From Alopecurus myosuroides (Eukaryota > Streptophyta > Magnoliopsida > Poales > Poaceae), in assembly GCA_028641055.1 (NCBI GenBank), contig CM054062.1:178146726-178210725 (forward strand): a stretch of DNA of 64,000 nt, in the 5' to 3' direction. Both the position numbers and the translations under genes were made by a program. Positions 10,617 to 22,600 of the stretch are shown piece after piece. A model generated the notes under the pieces. The model was not told the origin of the DNA and did not search any database. It worked only from the letters and a program-made list of their open reading frames with translations. Position 1 is the stretch's first letter; the number at the start of each line of letters is the position of its first letter.

Positions 10617-10709
10617 GTTGTTATCCTATTGCGGACGATGGGGACGCTCATGTTAGCGCTCATGGGGGTCTTCATCATAAATGGGAGGTGAATCATCATA
10701 GGGGTCATC
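10617..10709 (-). pseudogene. Element B gag, upstream stub with two stops (unit I)
   Basis: The gag frame continues upstream of the Met at 10616 through acidic and His/Arg-rich codons (DDPYDDSPPIYDEDPHER) to the LTR1 junction. It is broken by TAG at 10628-10626, shared by all units, and by TAA at 10655-10653, unique to unit I (units II and III have CAA). Bases 10705-10709 (TCATC) are the candidate target-site duplication of the element whose LTR1 inserted here. Confidence 0.6.
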
Positions 10710-13700
10710 TGTCGCACCCGGACTTCTATAGGATACTCGCCGTTCCGTTGAACAGTAGTAGATTGGATTACGGGGCTTACCGGCACCCGCGTCCTCTTAC
10801 GAGTAGGCCAACACACGTATGTGTGACAACCAACCCCTATTTGTTCAGCGTCGACGTAAACTATCCCATAGAAATCAAGACACTACCATTGACGTACTTC
10901 ATACCATACACACATGGTACGTCAACAACGTTGAACAAGATGATAACACAACATATCTCTAAGACACAAAAGATTGAAATAAGTTGCAAATAGCTCTCAC
11001 TAGAGCAGAGATAGCAAATACAATCATCCAGAGGACACATGTCCCAACATAACATCATTACATCTCAGCGGAAGCATTCAAAGGGTCTGAGTACAGACAA
11101 ATCCAAATAGGCTTAAGAAGCCGGGAAACTGAAAGAAAGACGGAGCCCATCCACGTAGTCTCGGATCCTGCCCGGGTCCGCTACCTACTCGTCAGCAGCC
11201 TCGTCAAACTCCACGTAGTAGCCGTCACCTGGATCCTCGTAAGCGTAGTCTGCGGAAACCACAGGCCCAAAGGGGTCAGTACATAGACGTACTGGCAAGC
11301 AAGACTCACAGTTCACCAAAGTGTAACCCATCAACACCAAGTACAGATGCCTTGGGTTCAACGGAAGGAAGGGGAAATAAAAGATGCTGCAACTGGCTGC
11401 GCTAACCAACTACAGAGATTCTACCACTTCCGGCTAACAGAAAGAAGATAAGATCGAGTATTGTAACCAACTGAAAGATAACTTCAAGCAAACCCATCCT
11501 GGATCCCGCCCCTTATCCAAAGAAGCAATCCGAGGATAACTCACACAGTTGGATTAAAGATGAATCAAGTTATTGTGTCAATAATCCTATTACTAGTCAA
11601 GTTGGTAATCATTGGGTGTGAGATTGTGAATCATTAGGTTTAAGTTGTCCTGAGTACTTGTTAGCCAGTACTTTCACCAAGTTAACCATAACCGCGGAAA
11701 ACACGGCTTCTCGAGAAGATTATCCCTGCAGGGTTGCACCAATTTGGCCGTACACGTATGAATAACCCGCCAGATGGAAAGGCCCTTCCACCAAGCGGGG
11801 CACTCAACACAACTCAACTCTTCTCCGCATCAAGCCCAAAGCACCTTGGGCGCACGGCTAATCGAGCCCAGAAGAAAATGGACCCTCATAGCACTCTAAG
11901 AACGTGTCCCCCTATATGCCGACTACGAAAGTTCCACCCTGCGCTGGGCTCGCAAAAACATGCATGCGGCAAATGGAAAACACGAACTAAATGAGGCGAT
12001 TTGGACGAGATGCGAATCGAATCAAATTGAGGGGGGCGCCCATACTCGCTTCCCACATGCGGGTAGTGCGCTCATCATGGATCAGTAGACAAGACCCTTT
12101 TCCTATTAGGGTCGACACTAGCAGGCCTCAAAACCACACAGGGCCTCCTGCCGGTGCCTTATCATCAAATTATTATTTAACCATAACATTAGCATGATTG
12201 ATTGATTAAACATCGAGCCCCCAGAACATAATAAAGATATAGTAACTGAAAGTAACGGGTAACAGACTCGAGCAAAACAACCTAAGCATGCTAGTAAGAC
12301 ACTTGCTCAATCAATAGGGTTGTAGGAGGGGTGGTGAGGCAATATCAGGGTTAAAGGATTCATGTGATAGGTTCGTATCAGAAACAACTACTACTAAGGC
12401 TAGCAGAAATAGACAACGGAAAGTATCGGTAACCAATGTTGAAAGGAACACAATGGTTCATGTGAGTGATAACTTGCTTGCAAACTCAGCAGCCGGGTAC
12501 TGAGCTAGATCCTCAGAAGGGGTGCTGTAAAGATCGTCTGTCTCAACGTCGTCGTCTATCCGAGAAGAAGCAAACAAACAAGACAGAAATATAAACAATC
12601 AATATCATGGCATAGTGCACAATCAGGGGATGATGCATATCAGGTTAATGGTTGCATCAAAATAAACTAGCTAGCATGGTAACACAATTTAAATGGACCC
12701 ATATGCAATGAGATTGCAGATGGAAAAGGTCCATGGATTAAGGTGGAAACAAATGATCTACAATTTAATTACCATGTGAGAATTTATTAACATGATGCAT
12801 GCATGATGATAACAACAAAATAACAACAAAAGATGCAAGTGGAAAAGGAATTTAACAAGTCTGGAAATTATTTATTAAGTTGGAAATTTTTGGTTACTTA
12901 AACATGTCACACAAGCATTTGTTGTTTTCATCAGTTTAAAGTGTTCAAAACAAATAACAAAATTCATATTTGAAAAGAATACCAAATTTTAGTTGGATTA
13001 CATGTTTCAAATTTTGAAAAAGGAGTTAAGATGAATTTATTATGACTTAAACAATATTAAGCAATTTTTAATTGAATTTAAAACAAGTTTGAATATTATT
13101 TGAATTTTTATTTATTCAAAACATAAATTCAAATTCATATTTTAAAAGTTCGTACTTTTCCAATTTGAAAACATATTTTGCATGTTCAAAACTAATTTAT
13201 TTTGAGCAAGTTATGATTTTAGCAAAATTTAAATGAATTAAACAAGGATTAAACTATTTAGGCAATTTAAATTATTCAAACCATGAAACCAAATTTATAT
13301 TTGAAAAGGTTATTTTAAATAGCATGGAAAACATATTTTATTTGCATTTATTGGATTAAGAATGAATTTTTTATGAATTTTAGCAAATTGCAATTGAATT
13401 ATTTGAATTCAAATTTGAATTGCATTTTGAAATTTCAAAACAGAAAACAAAGGATACCAAAAGACAGAGAATTAAATTTAGATCAGTGCACATATTTTAT
13501 TTTCATTATTTGGAGTTATAAAATTAAAGTTATAAGCTTTTTGAAACTAGGGATCATTCTGCAATTTTTAAGGACTTAAAATTAAAACAGAAAAGTTTGG
13601 AAAAACGTTTGTTACCGAACTGTGGGCTAGCCACAGCCACTGCCCGTGGGGCTGGGGGCAGCGTGGCGTGCTGTGCGCTGGCGTGGCAGCCAGGGCCACA

Positions 13701-13749
13701 GACAGGTGGGCCCTGCCTGTCAGCCACGGTTGCAAAAATGTGGTTTTAT

Positions 13750-13822
13750 CGCGCGGCCGCGAGGGATCGAACACAGGACCGCGCGCAAGATTCAGAGCAG
13801 TGCTACCACTGCGCTGTTTTCC
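13750..13822 (-). other. tRNA-like box A/box B module inside LTR1 (unit I)
   Basis: On the minus strand CAGCGCAGTGG (13816-13806) resembles box A and GTGTTCGATCCC (13774-13763) resembles box B, with about 32 bases between them. Read as a tRNA it would be in the element's transcription direction. I could not pair convincing acceptor stems. It may be a SINE or tRNA relic, or an internal Pol III signal. Confidence 0.45.
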
Positions 13823-14358
13823 GTTTCATTGTCAGGTACAGCGACGCAGGGAGGATATGATTCAGATCTAACTCGTTAACTGAATTTTACGCGCGCAAGC
13901 AACTGAACCTGACAGAGATCGAATCGATGCTCGCCGGCGGGGAGCGGTGGCCGTGCTCGATGCTGCTGGTGGTGCAGTGGGATGATGGATGCGTGTGCAG
14001 AAAGTTCAGAGAGGAGGAGGAGTAGATGGTGGCGCTCACCACCGATCGGAGTCGTGGCAGAGGCTCGGTGACGACAGCGTGACGGCGACCGCGGCGTGGA
14101 CGAGGACGGCGGCAGCGTTCTGCTCGGTCTCCGGGGTGGCTACTGTGTGCGATCGGAAGAGGGCGAGGAGGTGGGTGGATTTCGGGGTTTAGGAGGGTAG
14201 GTGGTGCGTTGCAGCGGTGGATGCCATCGGCGTTTCAGCAGCGGCGTCTCCGGCGAGGTTCAGACGGTGGGGAACGCGGCGAGAGAGAGAAATCCGGCGG
14301 CGGTGTCGAGGGGAGAGGGGCAGGCTAGGTTTAGGGTAGGCTGCGGGTGCTAGGGGGG

Positions 14359-14365
14359 TTAAATA
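14359..14365 (-). promoter_or_regulatory. TATA-like box of LTR1 (unit I)
   Basis: The minus strand reads CCCCTATTTAACCCC, followed by CCTAAACCTAGC and a TCTCTCTCTC leader-like stretch, an arrangement typical of plant promoters. It lies about 1 kb into the LTR, which would leave about 3.6 kb for R and U5. The same box is at 36576-36582 and 59050-59056. Confidence 0.4.
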
Positions 14366-15363
14366 GGGGCCGAGGGGACTCTGGTGGCCGTCCACGGGGG
14401 CCTCTGCCGCCGTGGCACGCGCGGATGGTCCGCCGTACTGCGGGACGACGAGGGCGGCTAATCGAAGGGGTACGCGGGCCAGCTGCGGTGAGGTAAGTTG
14501 CGGGCTGGGCCGGTAGCTGCTGCGCGCGCGCCCGTTTTCTTCTTTTATTTTTTTTTGCTTTTCTGTTTTTTTTTTGTAGCAATTAGAAATGGAAGAAAAA
14601 GATAGGGTTTAGAGTTTAGAAAAATTTGGAAAATTTCATGTGGGCTTGTTAGTTCAAACTCTACCATTTGACAACTTAAGTTTTTTTTAAAAAAAATTCA
14701 AATTTAGTTGCTGTTTTGCAAAATGGTTTGAATTGGAATAATTTGCAAATTAATTGATTAATATAGAAAACAACAAATTTAATAGGGTGAACCCTATTAC
14801 TAATTGGATTAAAAAAAATATTATAATAGTTTGGTAGTTTTCATGTCTTGGAATTGGTGCTGTTTGAATGCTTTTGGTTTGAATTTTTGAATTACCATTA
14901 GGAATTAATGATTTGATTAACCCTCATTTTTAATAGTTGATAATTAATTGATTAACATTGGAAACAAAGTTTTTATTAGGGTGACCCCTATTGATAAAAT
15001 AGAACAAATGGGATTAGAATTTGTTTGGTATTTTTATAATTTTCAAATGAGGTGATGTTGATGATTTGCTTTGAATTTGAAACCACATTGGAATTAATTA
15101 ATTGAAATAAAAAAGCACCATTTTATTATTTGATCAAAATGGAATAATATGAAAACAAGTGGGTTGTTTTTATTGGAGATTTTTATTTAAAATGTTGTAA
15201 CAGAGCAAGTATGAAATAAAGTTTGGAAATAAGTTGAATTTCAAATGTGAAAACAATTAAGAACAGATGCAAAACAATTAGTAAACAAATGCAAGCAAGG
15301 AAATAAACATGATGACATGAAATCAAACATTCTAAGGGGTATTTTCATACTTGGGATCTTACA

Positions 15364-15377
15364 AAACGCCCCCCTTG
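15364..15377 (-). other. Polypurine tract of element A (unit I)
   Basis: On the minus strand CAAGGGGGGCGTTT immediately precedes the LTR1 start TGTAAG. The same sequence is at 37579-37592 and 60053-60066. Confidence 0.6.
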
Positions 15378-15400
15378 AAGGAATCGCGCCCCGAGATTCC

Positions 15401-16984
15401 TTACTGAGAAATGAAAAGGTCCAGATACTTCTTGCGAAGATCCTCTTCGGTCTCCCACGTTGCCTCTTTATCAGAATGATGCGACCACTGCACTTTCAAG
15501 AACTTGGTGCTCTTGTTGCGAGTCTTACGCTCGGTCTCATCGAGAATACGAACAGGGTGCTCCTCATAAGATAGATCATCTTGCAGTTCAATGGAATCAT
15601 GATCAACTGCACGATCTGGATCTTTGAAACACTTCTTGAGCTGTGACACGTGGAACACATCGTGCACCTTGGATAGCTTTTCTGGAAGGTCAAGACGATA
15701 AGCATTTTCTGCACGCCTTGAGAGAATGTTGAAAGGACCAATGTATCTTGGTGCAAGCTTTCCTTTCACACCAAAACGATGAGTGCCTCTGAGGGGAGTT
15801 ACACGGAGATATGCCTTGTCACCAGGTGCATAGATAATATCCCTGTGCATGCTGTCATAGTAACTCTTCTGACGAGACTGAGCAATCTTGAGATTGTCAC
15901 GAATGATACGAACTTTCTCCTCGGCTTCCTTAACAATGTCAGGGCCTAGGAGTGAACGTTCACCAGCTCCAGACCAATTGATTGGACTCCTGCATCTGCG
16001 GCCATAGAGTGCTTCAAATGGTGCCATGCCTAGGCTTGCCTGGAAACTGTTGTTGTAGGAGAATTCAGCATATGGAAGGCAATCCTCCCATTTCATGCCA
16101 AAGGAGAGACCACATGCTCTGAGCATATCCTCGAGAATCTGATTGACTCTTTCGACTTGCCCCTGAGACTGAGGGTGATAAGCTGTGCTGAACAGAAGTT
16201 TGGTGCCCATTGCTTCTTGGAAACTCTTCCAGAAATGAGAAGTGAAGATGCTTCCACGGTCTGAGCTTATTTCCAATGGAACACCATGAAGAGGAACAAC
16301 CTTTGCTGTGTAGAGCTCTGCTAACTGGCTAGCTGAGAAAGTTTCCTTGACAGCAAAGAAGTGAGCTACTTTAGTGAAACGATCAATAACAACGAAGATT
16401 GCATCGTTGCCCTTTTTGGACTTTGGAAACCCAGTAACGAAGTCCATTTCAATCATGTCCCACTTCCACTCAGGAAGTTTCAGAGGTTGGAGTAAACCTG
16501 CTGTTTTCTGATGGACTGCCTTAACACGTTGACAAACGTCGCATTCAGAAACGTATTGAGCAATTTCACGTTTCATGCCAGGCCACCAATACAGAGTTTT
16601 GAGATCCTGGTACATCTTTGTACTTCCAGGGTGGATGGAGAGAGGAGTTTCATGAGCCTCCTTGAGAATGACATCTTTGAGACTTTGAATCTGAGGAACT
16701 GCAATGCGTCCTTCGAAGAACACAGTTCCCTTGTCATCAATTGAGAAGGACTTGAATTTATCATTGCCTTCCTTGATGTGCTCTACAATCTTCTTGGTTT
16801 CAGTATCACGAAGTTGTTCAGAACGAATCTTGTCCTCGAGAGTTGGTTTGGATGTCAAGCTAGCAATATAACCTTGAGGAACAAGACCAAGGTTCAGCTT
16901 CTGGAATTCTTCATGAAGTGGAGGTTGGCTTTCCATGATCATGAGATTATTGCAATATGACTTGCGACTGAGAGCATCGGCCAT
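15401..16984 (-). pseudogene. Element A integrase and chromodomain (unit I)
   Basis: This is the C-terminal 527 residues of the Tekay-like polyprotein. After the end of RNase H (MADALSRK) come the HHCC zinc region (H of [10 protein letters not shown] to CDVCQRVK), the DDE integrase core ([25 protein letters not shown]), a GPF/Y-type tail (RYIGPFNIL), and a C-terminal chromodomain (about residues 475-525: [26 protein letters not shown]). The chromodomain would bind modified histones and steer integration to heterochromatin. The frame itself is open but is cut from RT by the stop at 17008-17006. Confidence 0.85.
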
Positions 16985-17005
16985 AACATTAGCCTTGCCT
17001 GGAGT

Positions 17006-17929
17006 CTAAGAAATGGTGAGATCAAAGTCTTTAATCTTTTCAATCCATCTCCTTTGCCTGAGGTTTAGATCTGGTTGAGTGAAGATGTATTTCAGACTCT
17101 TATGATCGGAAAAGATTTCAGTTTTGTTACCCAACAAGTATTGTCTCCATTTCTTGAGGGCAAACACAACTGCTGCAAGTTCAAGATCATGAGTGGGATA
17201 GTTTTGCTCATGTGGGTTCAACTGACGTGAAGCATAAGCCACAACTTGACGTTCTTGCATAAGAACTGCACCTAGACCTTGGAGAGAAGCATCACAGAAT
17301 ATCTGGAAAGGTTTGGTAGTATCTGGGCCAACCGGAACTGGGGTGGAAGTGAGTTTAGTCTTCAGGAGATTGAAACTCTCATCACACTGTGGAGTCCAAA
17401 CGAACTTCTTGTCCTTTTTTGTGAGATCAGTGAGAGGTTTGGCAATCTTGGAAAAGTTTTGGACGAAACGACGGCAATAGCTAGCCAAGCCAAGAAAACT
17501 TCTGACTTGCTTCACCGTCTTAGGAGGTTTCCAATCAACAATTGCCTTAACCTTTTCTGGGTCAATGGCTATGCCTTTGGCAGAGATGATATGACCAAGG
17601 TAAGCAACTTCTGGAATCCAGAACTCACATTTAGAGAACTTGGCATATAGACGATGCTCGCGAAGTTTCATGAGAGTGAGACGAAGGTGTTCTCCATGCT
17701 CTTCCTCGGATTTGGAGTAGACTAGAATGTCATCAAGATATACCACAACGAACTTGTCGAGGTATTCATGGAAGACAGAATTCATGAGTCTTGAGAATGT
17801 TGCCGGTGCATTGGTGAGACCAAAGGACATGACGGTGTATTCATATAGACCGTAACGAGTGGTGAAAGCTGTCTTAGGAATATCTTCCTTTCTGATCTTT
17901 ATTTGGTGGTAACCCATCCTCAAGTCCAA
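17006..17929 (-). pseudogene. Element A reverse transcriptase and RNase H (unit I)
   Basis: The 307 residues include the RT core from [12 protein letters not shown] through the catalytic [12 protein letters not shown], thumb and connection ([12 protein letters not shown]), and RNase H ([26 protein letters not shown]). It is bounded by a stop upstream (17935-17933, shared by all units) and a TAG downstream (17008-17006, shared with unit III but not unit II). Both stops fall in conserved positions, so the protein could not be made whole. Confidence 0.85.
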
Positions 17930-17932
17930 CTT

Positions 17933-19669
17933 TTAGAATATTGAGGCTCCAGCAAGTTGATCAAAAAGATCATCGATACGGGGAATTGGATACTTGTTTT
18001 TGATGGTTTTCTCGTTGAGAGGACGATAGTCAACCACGAGTCTTTTTGTTTGATCCTTCTTGGCAACAAACAGAGTTGGGCAACCCCAAGCGGAGGAACT
18101 AGGCTGAATGTAACCTTTCTCCATGTACATATCGATTTGCTCCTTCAACAATTTCAGTTCAGGAGGAGCTATCTTGTATGGATGCTTAGAGATTGGAGCA
18201 GTACCTGGCTCAAGCTCGATCACGAACTCAACTGCTCTGTCCGGAGGCATCCCTGGCAACTCTTCTGGAAAGACGTCAGGGAATTCACAAACCACCGGAA
18301 CATTTTCAATTGCAGGAAGGGGTTTGGCATCTAGGTTGAACAGCTGAACAGATCTTGATCCATATGGAGAATAGACTATCTGGCCTGAAGTGTGGGAGAG
18401 AGTTATTGACTTTTGAGCACAGTCAATTTTAGCTTTGTGGGTCTTCAACCAATCCATACCCAGAATGACATCAATGTCAGAATTTCCCAGCAACATGAGT
18501 GAAGCAAGGAATATGCGACCTCCAATTAGGATCTGATTGTCCATGCTTATCTTGGAAGTAATCATTTTAGTTCCCGGAGAGTGCACATAGATTTGATTGC
18601 TTAGTGGAACCAGAGCTAAATTGTACGTTGTAGCAAAGATCTTTGACACGAACGAATGCGATGCTCCAGTATCAAACAACACTTTAGCTGGAATAGAGTT
18701 TACGGGTAATATACCGAGAACGACGTCAGCAGCTTCCTCAGCTTTGTCGGCCTTGATATGGTTCACCCTCGCGTTCCTCCCGACAGGCCTGTTGTTGGAG
18801 TTGAAGGCTTTAGCCGGGGGAGCACGAACCATAGCCTGGTTGGTGTTGGGGCGAGGAGGTGGTAGCTGCTTCTGAGTGCACTTATCAGCATAGTGTCCAG
18901 TCTCCTTGCAGTTGAAGCAAGTGACGACACGAGGAGGACCTGGCCTTGGCTGCCCCATTGGAATCCTCTGACCCTGCATCTGAGATGGGTTGGGTGGGCG
19001 GGGACCAAAGCCTGGAGAAGCTTGGGCATTTGGAGCCCGAGTGACAGCACCATTTGGCACCCAGATGCGGCGCTTCTGCGGAGGGGTGGTCATGTTGGAG
19101 GAGGAACCACCCTCACGCGAGTGCTTGCGCGACTCTTCGAACGCCTTGCGCCCATTCTCCTCATTGAGCGCGGTGTTCACGAGCTCCACGAAGTCCTTGC
19201 ACTTGATGTTGGTGAGAGCGTACTTCAGTTCCGGGTTAAAACCTCGGCGGAACCTTGCCATCTTCTTGGCTTCAGTGGACACTTCGTCACCAGCGTACCG
19301 AGCGAGACGATTGAACTCGTTCTGGTAGCCGAGAACGTCCAGCTTGCCCTGTCTGAGAGAGCAGAATTCCTCACGCATCCTTTCCATGAGACCATCCGGG
19401 ATGTGGTGCTTCAGGAAGGCATCCTTGAAACATCCCCAGGTGATAGGATAGCCAGCTCTCATGGTCTGGTAGTTCTCCCACCAAGTAGCTGCCTGACCCT
19501 TCAGTAGGTAGGTGGCATACTTGACCTTATCCTCTTCCGCAACATGAGCAATCTCCAGAGCTCTTGCTACGTCACGGATCCAGTCATCAGCATCCAGGGG
19601 CTCACGTGTTGCCACGAAAGCTTTTGGGCCCAAGCTGACGAAACCTGGCTCTGATACCATTTGTCGCAC
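17933..19669 (-). pseudogene. Element A gag, protease and RT N-terminus (unit I)
   Basis: The frame runs through the PBS itself; the first codons (MRQMVSEPG) are LTR end plus PBS, so the called start is not a true gag start. Gag begins almost at once with the capsid-like region ([20 protein letters not shown]), lacking the usual N-terminal extension and untranslated leader. Then come a zinc knuckle ([16 protein letters not shown]2CX4HX4C), protease ([12 protein letters not shown], about residue 330), and the RT start ([11 protein letters not shown]). It ends with a stop replacing a conserved Ser codon after DQLAGASIF. The protease region contains the inferred crossover junction (about 18330-18390). 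Confidence 0.8.
19648..19659 (-). other. Primer-binding site of element A (unit I)
   Basis: On the minus strand TGGTATCAGAGC, complementary to the 3' end of plant initiator methionine tRNA, lies two bases after the LTR2 end. It identifies LTR2 as the 5' LTR side and fixes the orientation. Confidence 0.9.
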
Positions 19670-22600
19670 CCTGGCTTCTAAGGGATACTCATCGTACGAA
19701 CTGGATAGCAGGTGCTTGGATTATGGGGCATAACTGCTCCCACGTCCCAGCTTCCTGGTAGGCCTGCGCTTATGCGCGACAACACAAGCCCTGCTATTCC
19801 ACCGTCGATGTAAACTATCCACTAGAAGTCATAGGCACTACTGTCGACGTACTTCATATCAATCACGCAATGTACGTCAACAGCTTTGAACGAATGATGA
19901 TCACAACATATCTCTAAGACACAAAAGATTGAAATAAGGTTGCAAATGGCCTTCACTAAGGCAGAGATAGCAAATACAATCATCCAGAGGACACATGTCC
20001 CAACAGAGCATTCATTACATCAGCGGAAGCAATCAAAGGGGTCTGAGTACAGACAAATCCAACAGGCTTAAGAAGCCGGAGAAAATAAAGAAGACGAAGC
20101 CCATCCACGTAGGTCCTGGATCCTGCCCTGGTCCAGCTAACTACTCGTCTGCAGTCTCGTCAAACTCCACGAAGTAGCCATCCTGGTGGTCATCGTAGCC
20201 GTAGTCGTAGTCTGCGTAAACCACAGCCCCAACGGGGTCAGTACATCCAAGTACTGGCAAGCAAGACTCACAGATCACCAAAGTATAGCCCGTCAACACA
20301 AGCACAGATGACTTGGTTCAACGGAAAGAAGGGGTTATATAATAATGCTGCAACTGGCTGCGCTAACCAACTACAGAGATTCTATCATATCCAACTATTA
20401 GAAAGGGGATAAGATCGAGTGTTGTAACCAACTGGAAGATAACATCAAACAAACCCATCCTGGATCTCGCCCCTTATCCAAAGAAGCAATCCGAGGATAA
20501 CTCACACAGGTGGATTAAAGGTGAATCAAGTTATTGTGTGAATAACCTATTACTAGTCAAGTTATTAATCATTGGGTGAAACATGATTGATCGTTATGTT
20601 GAAGTTGTCCTGAGTACTTGTTAGCCAGTACTTTCACCAAGTAATCCATAACCGCGGAAAACACGGCTTCTCGAGAAGATTATCCCTGCAGGGTTGCACC
20701 AATTTGGCCGTACACGTATGAATAACCCGCCAGATGGGATGCCTCCCACCAAGCGGGGCACTCAACACAATTCAACTCTTCTCCGCATCAAGCCCAAAGC
20801 ACCTTGGGCGCACGGCTAATCAAGCCCCGAAGAAAAGGGACCCTCATAGCACTCTAAGACCGTGTCCCCCTATATGCCGACTACAAAAGTTCCACCCTGC
20901 GCTGGGCTCGCAAAAACATGCATGCGGCAAATAGAAAGAACGAACTAAATGAGATGATTTGGACGAGATGCGAATCGAATCAAATTGGGGGGGGCGCCCA
21001 TACTCGCTTCCCACATGCGGGTAGTGCGCTCATCATGGATCAGTAGACAAGACCCTTTTCCTATTAGGGTCGACACTAGCAGGCCTCAAAACCTCTCATG
21101 GGCCTCCTGCCGGTGCCTTATCATCAAATTATTATTAACAGTAATAACATTAGCATGATTGATTGATTGATTAAACATCGAGCCCCCAGAACATAATAAA
21201 GATATAGTAACTGAAAGTAACGGGTAACAGACTCGAGCAAAACAACCTAAGCATGCTAGTAAGACACTGGCTCAATCAATGGGTTGTAGGAGGGGTGATG
21301 AGGCAATATCAGGGTTAAAGGATTCATGTGATAGGTTCGTAACAGAAACATCTACCACTAAGGCTAGCAAGTATAGACAACGGAAAGTATCGGTAACCAG
21401 GGTTGAAAGGAACACGATGGTTCATGTGAGTGATAACTTGCCTGGAAGCTCAACAGCCGGGTACTGAGCTAGGTCCTGGGTAGTGGTGTCGTAAGGATCG
21501 TCGGTCTCAACGTAGTCGTCGTCTATTCGAGAAGAAGCAAACAAACAAAACAGGTATGTAAACAATCATTGCCATGGCATTGTGCACAATCAAGATGATG
21601 CATGACAATTAATAGTGCAGCAAAATAAACTGACTAACATGATAGCACAAATTAAATGGACCCATATGCAAGGGTTGCATAGGGAAAAGGATCCATTGAA
21701 ATAAGTGGAACAATGATTTACAATTATTTACTAGGTGATAGTTGTTATCATGATGCATGCATGATGATGATGACAAGATGACAACAAATAACAATAATAG
21801 GTGCAAAGGAAAAGGAATAAAACAAGTTTAGAACTTATTTATTAAGTTTGGAAAATTTTGGTTACTTAAACATGCCACACATACAATTATTGTTTTCACC
21901 AATTTTAAGTGTGCAAAACAATTAGCAAAATTGATATTTGAAAAGAACATCAAATTTTAGTTGGATTACATGTTTCATATTTTGAAATTTGAATTAGGAT
22001 GAATTAATTATGAATTAAACAATATTAAACAAGTTTTAATTGCATTAAACAAGATTTAAATGGTTTAGGCAATTTAAATTATTCAAAGTTATTGAATTTT
22101 CAAATTAGGTGTTTATTCTGCCCATTTTAAAAAAAGAATTAGAAATTAACAGAATTGTTTTAATACTTTTGTGACCGCGCTGGTGTTATACCCACACGCT
22201 TCCAGGTAGGGCCCGTGGTCCACTGTGCCCACGTGGCACCAGAGAGGCTGACCAACGGGCCCGGGCTATCAGCGCGGTAAAAGATGGGCAAAAAGGAGGC
22301 TTTTGCCTCTGCGGGGTTCGACCCCGAGATCGATTGGCTCGCGCGCAAGGAACGAGCCAGCTGGGCTGCTGCTTCACTCGTGACAGAAGAAGGGGGCGTG
22401 GGGTTTTCAGGTTCAGTTTTGCACTCGGACTGAAACTGAACTTGCAGCTTCAGGTAACAGTGACAGGCTGCCGTGGCCAGCTCGCCGGAGTGGCGCTGCG
22501 CGCAGCGGCTGCTGCTCGAGGGTGGTGCAGCGGTGCGTTGCGATGCTGGGGTGCGGGCCTAGGGCTCTGGTGCTTGTGCGGAGAGAAAAGGGGCGAGGAG

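Larger units (their letters stand above)
4851..10709 (-). mobile_element. Element B, CRM-clade Ty3/gypsy chromovirus, 5' end missing (unit I)
   Basis: In minus-strand order this is a gag stub (10709-10617), gag-protease-RT (10616-8140), an insert (8139-7747), RNase H-integrase (7746-5959) and a 3' LTR (5958-4851). The RT and integrase cores, the protease-to-RT linker containing LPPLRGIEHRID, and the integrase tail ending in a short acidic CR-like motif fit the CRM clade. LTR1 of element A cuts the gag at 10709/10710. The 5' LTR, PBS and gag N-terminus are not in the window. The Athila-like bases before the LTR are GTCTT (4846-4850), a candidate target-site duplication whose partner is out of view. 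Confidence 0.85.
10710..15363 (-). mobile_element. LTR1, 3' LTR of element A (unit I)
   Basis: Length is 4654 bp. The minus strand begins TGTAAGATCC at 15363 and ends GGGTGCGACA at 10710. In minus order: about 800 bp of AT-rich U3 (15363-14560), a GC-rich gene-like island (14520-13610) with a TATA-like box at 14365-14359, CT-rich leader-like sequence and a tRNA-like module, then very AT-rich sequence (13560-12600), then about 1.9 kb of mixed composition that is recognisably related to the same part of LTR2. No coding region is supported; the short ORFs in the GC island are chance products. Confidence 0.85.
1..22231. repeat. Tandem segmental repeat, unit I
   Basis: The sequence from base 1 recurs at 22232 and 44694 in the same order and orientation, with only scattered single-base differences and a few short indels visible by eye. 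The unit holds LTR2 end, LTR3 fragment, Athila-like block, element B, LTR1, element A internal region and LTR2 start. The boundary is set by the window start, not by a biological junction. Unit I is the most divergent of the three in the LTR2-end, Athila, B and LTR1 parts. Seen directly; only the exact phase is arbitrary. Confidence 0.95.

Noticed and set aside
13000..13560. AT-rich block in LTR1 as an origin or matrix-attachment region
   Set aside because: Only base composition supports this; I see no specific motif, and similar AT-rich stretches are common in plant LTRs.
13597..14582. Overlapping ORFs in the LTR1 GC island as a possible captured host gene
   Set aside because: Three frames are open at once, unit III indels rearrange them freely, and no protein motif is recognisable. 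The island is kept as a finding, not as a gene.
15317..19507. Plus-strand ORFs of 60-204 residues opposite the Tekay polyprotein
   Set aside because: They are antisense shadows of conserved gag-pol coding sequence and carry no independent motifs.
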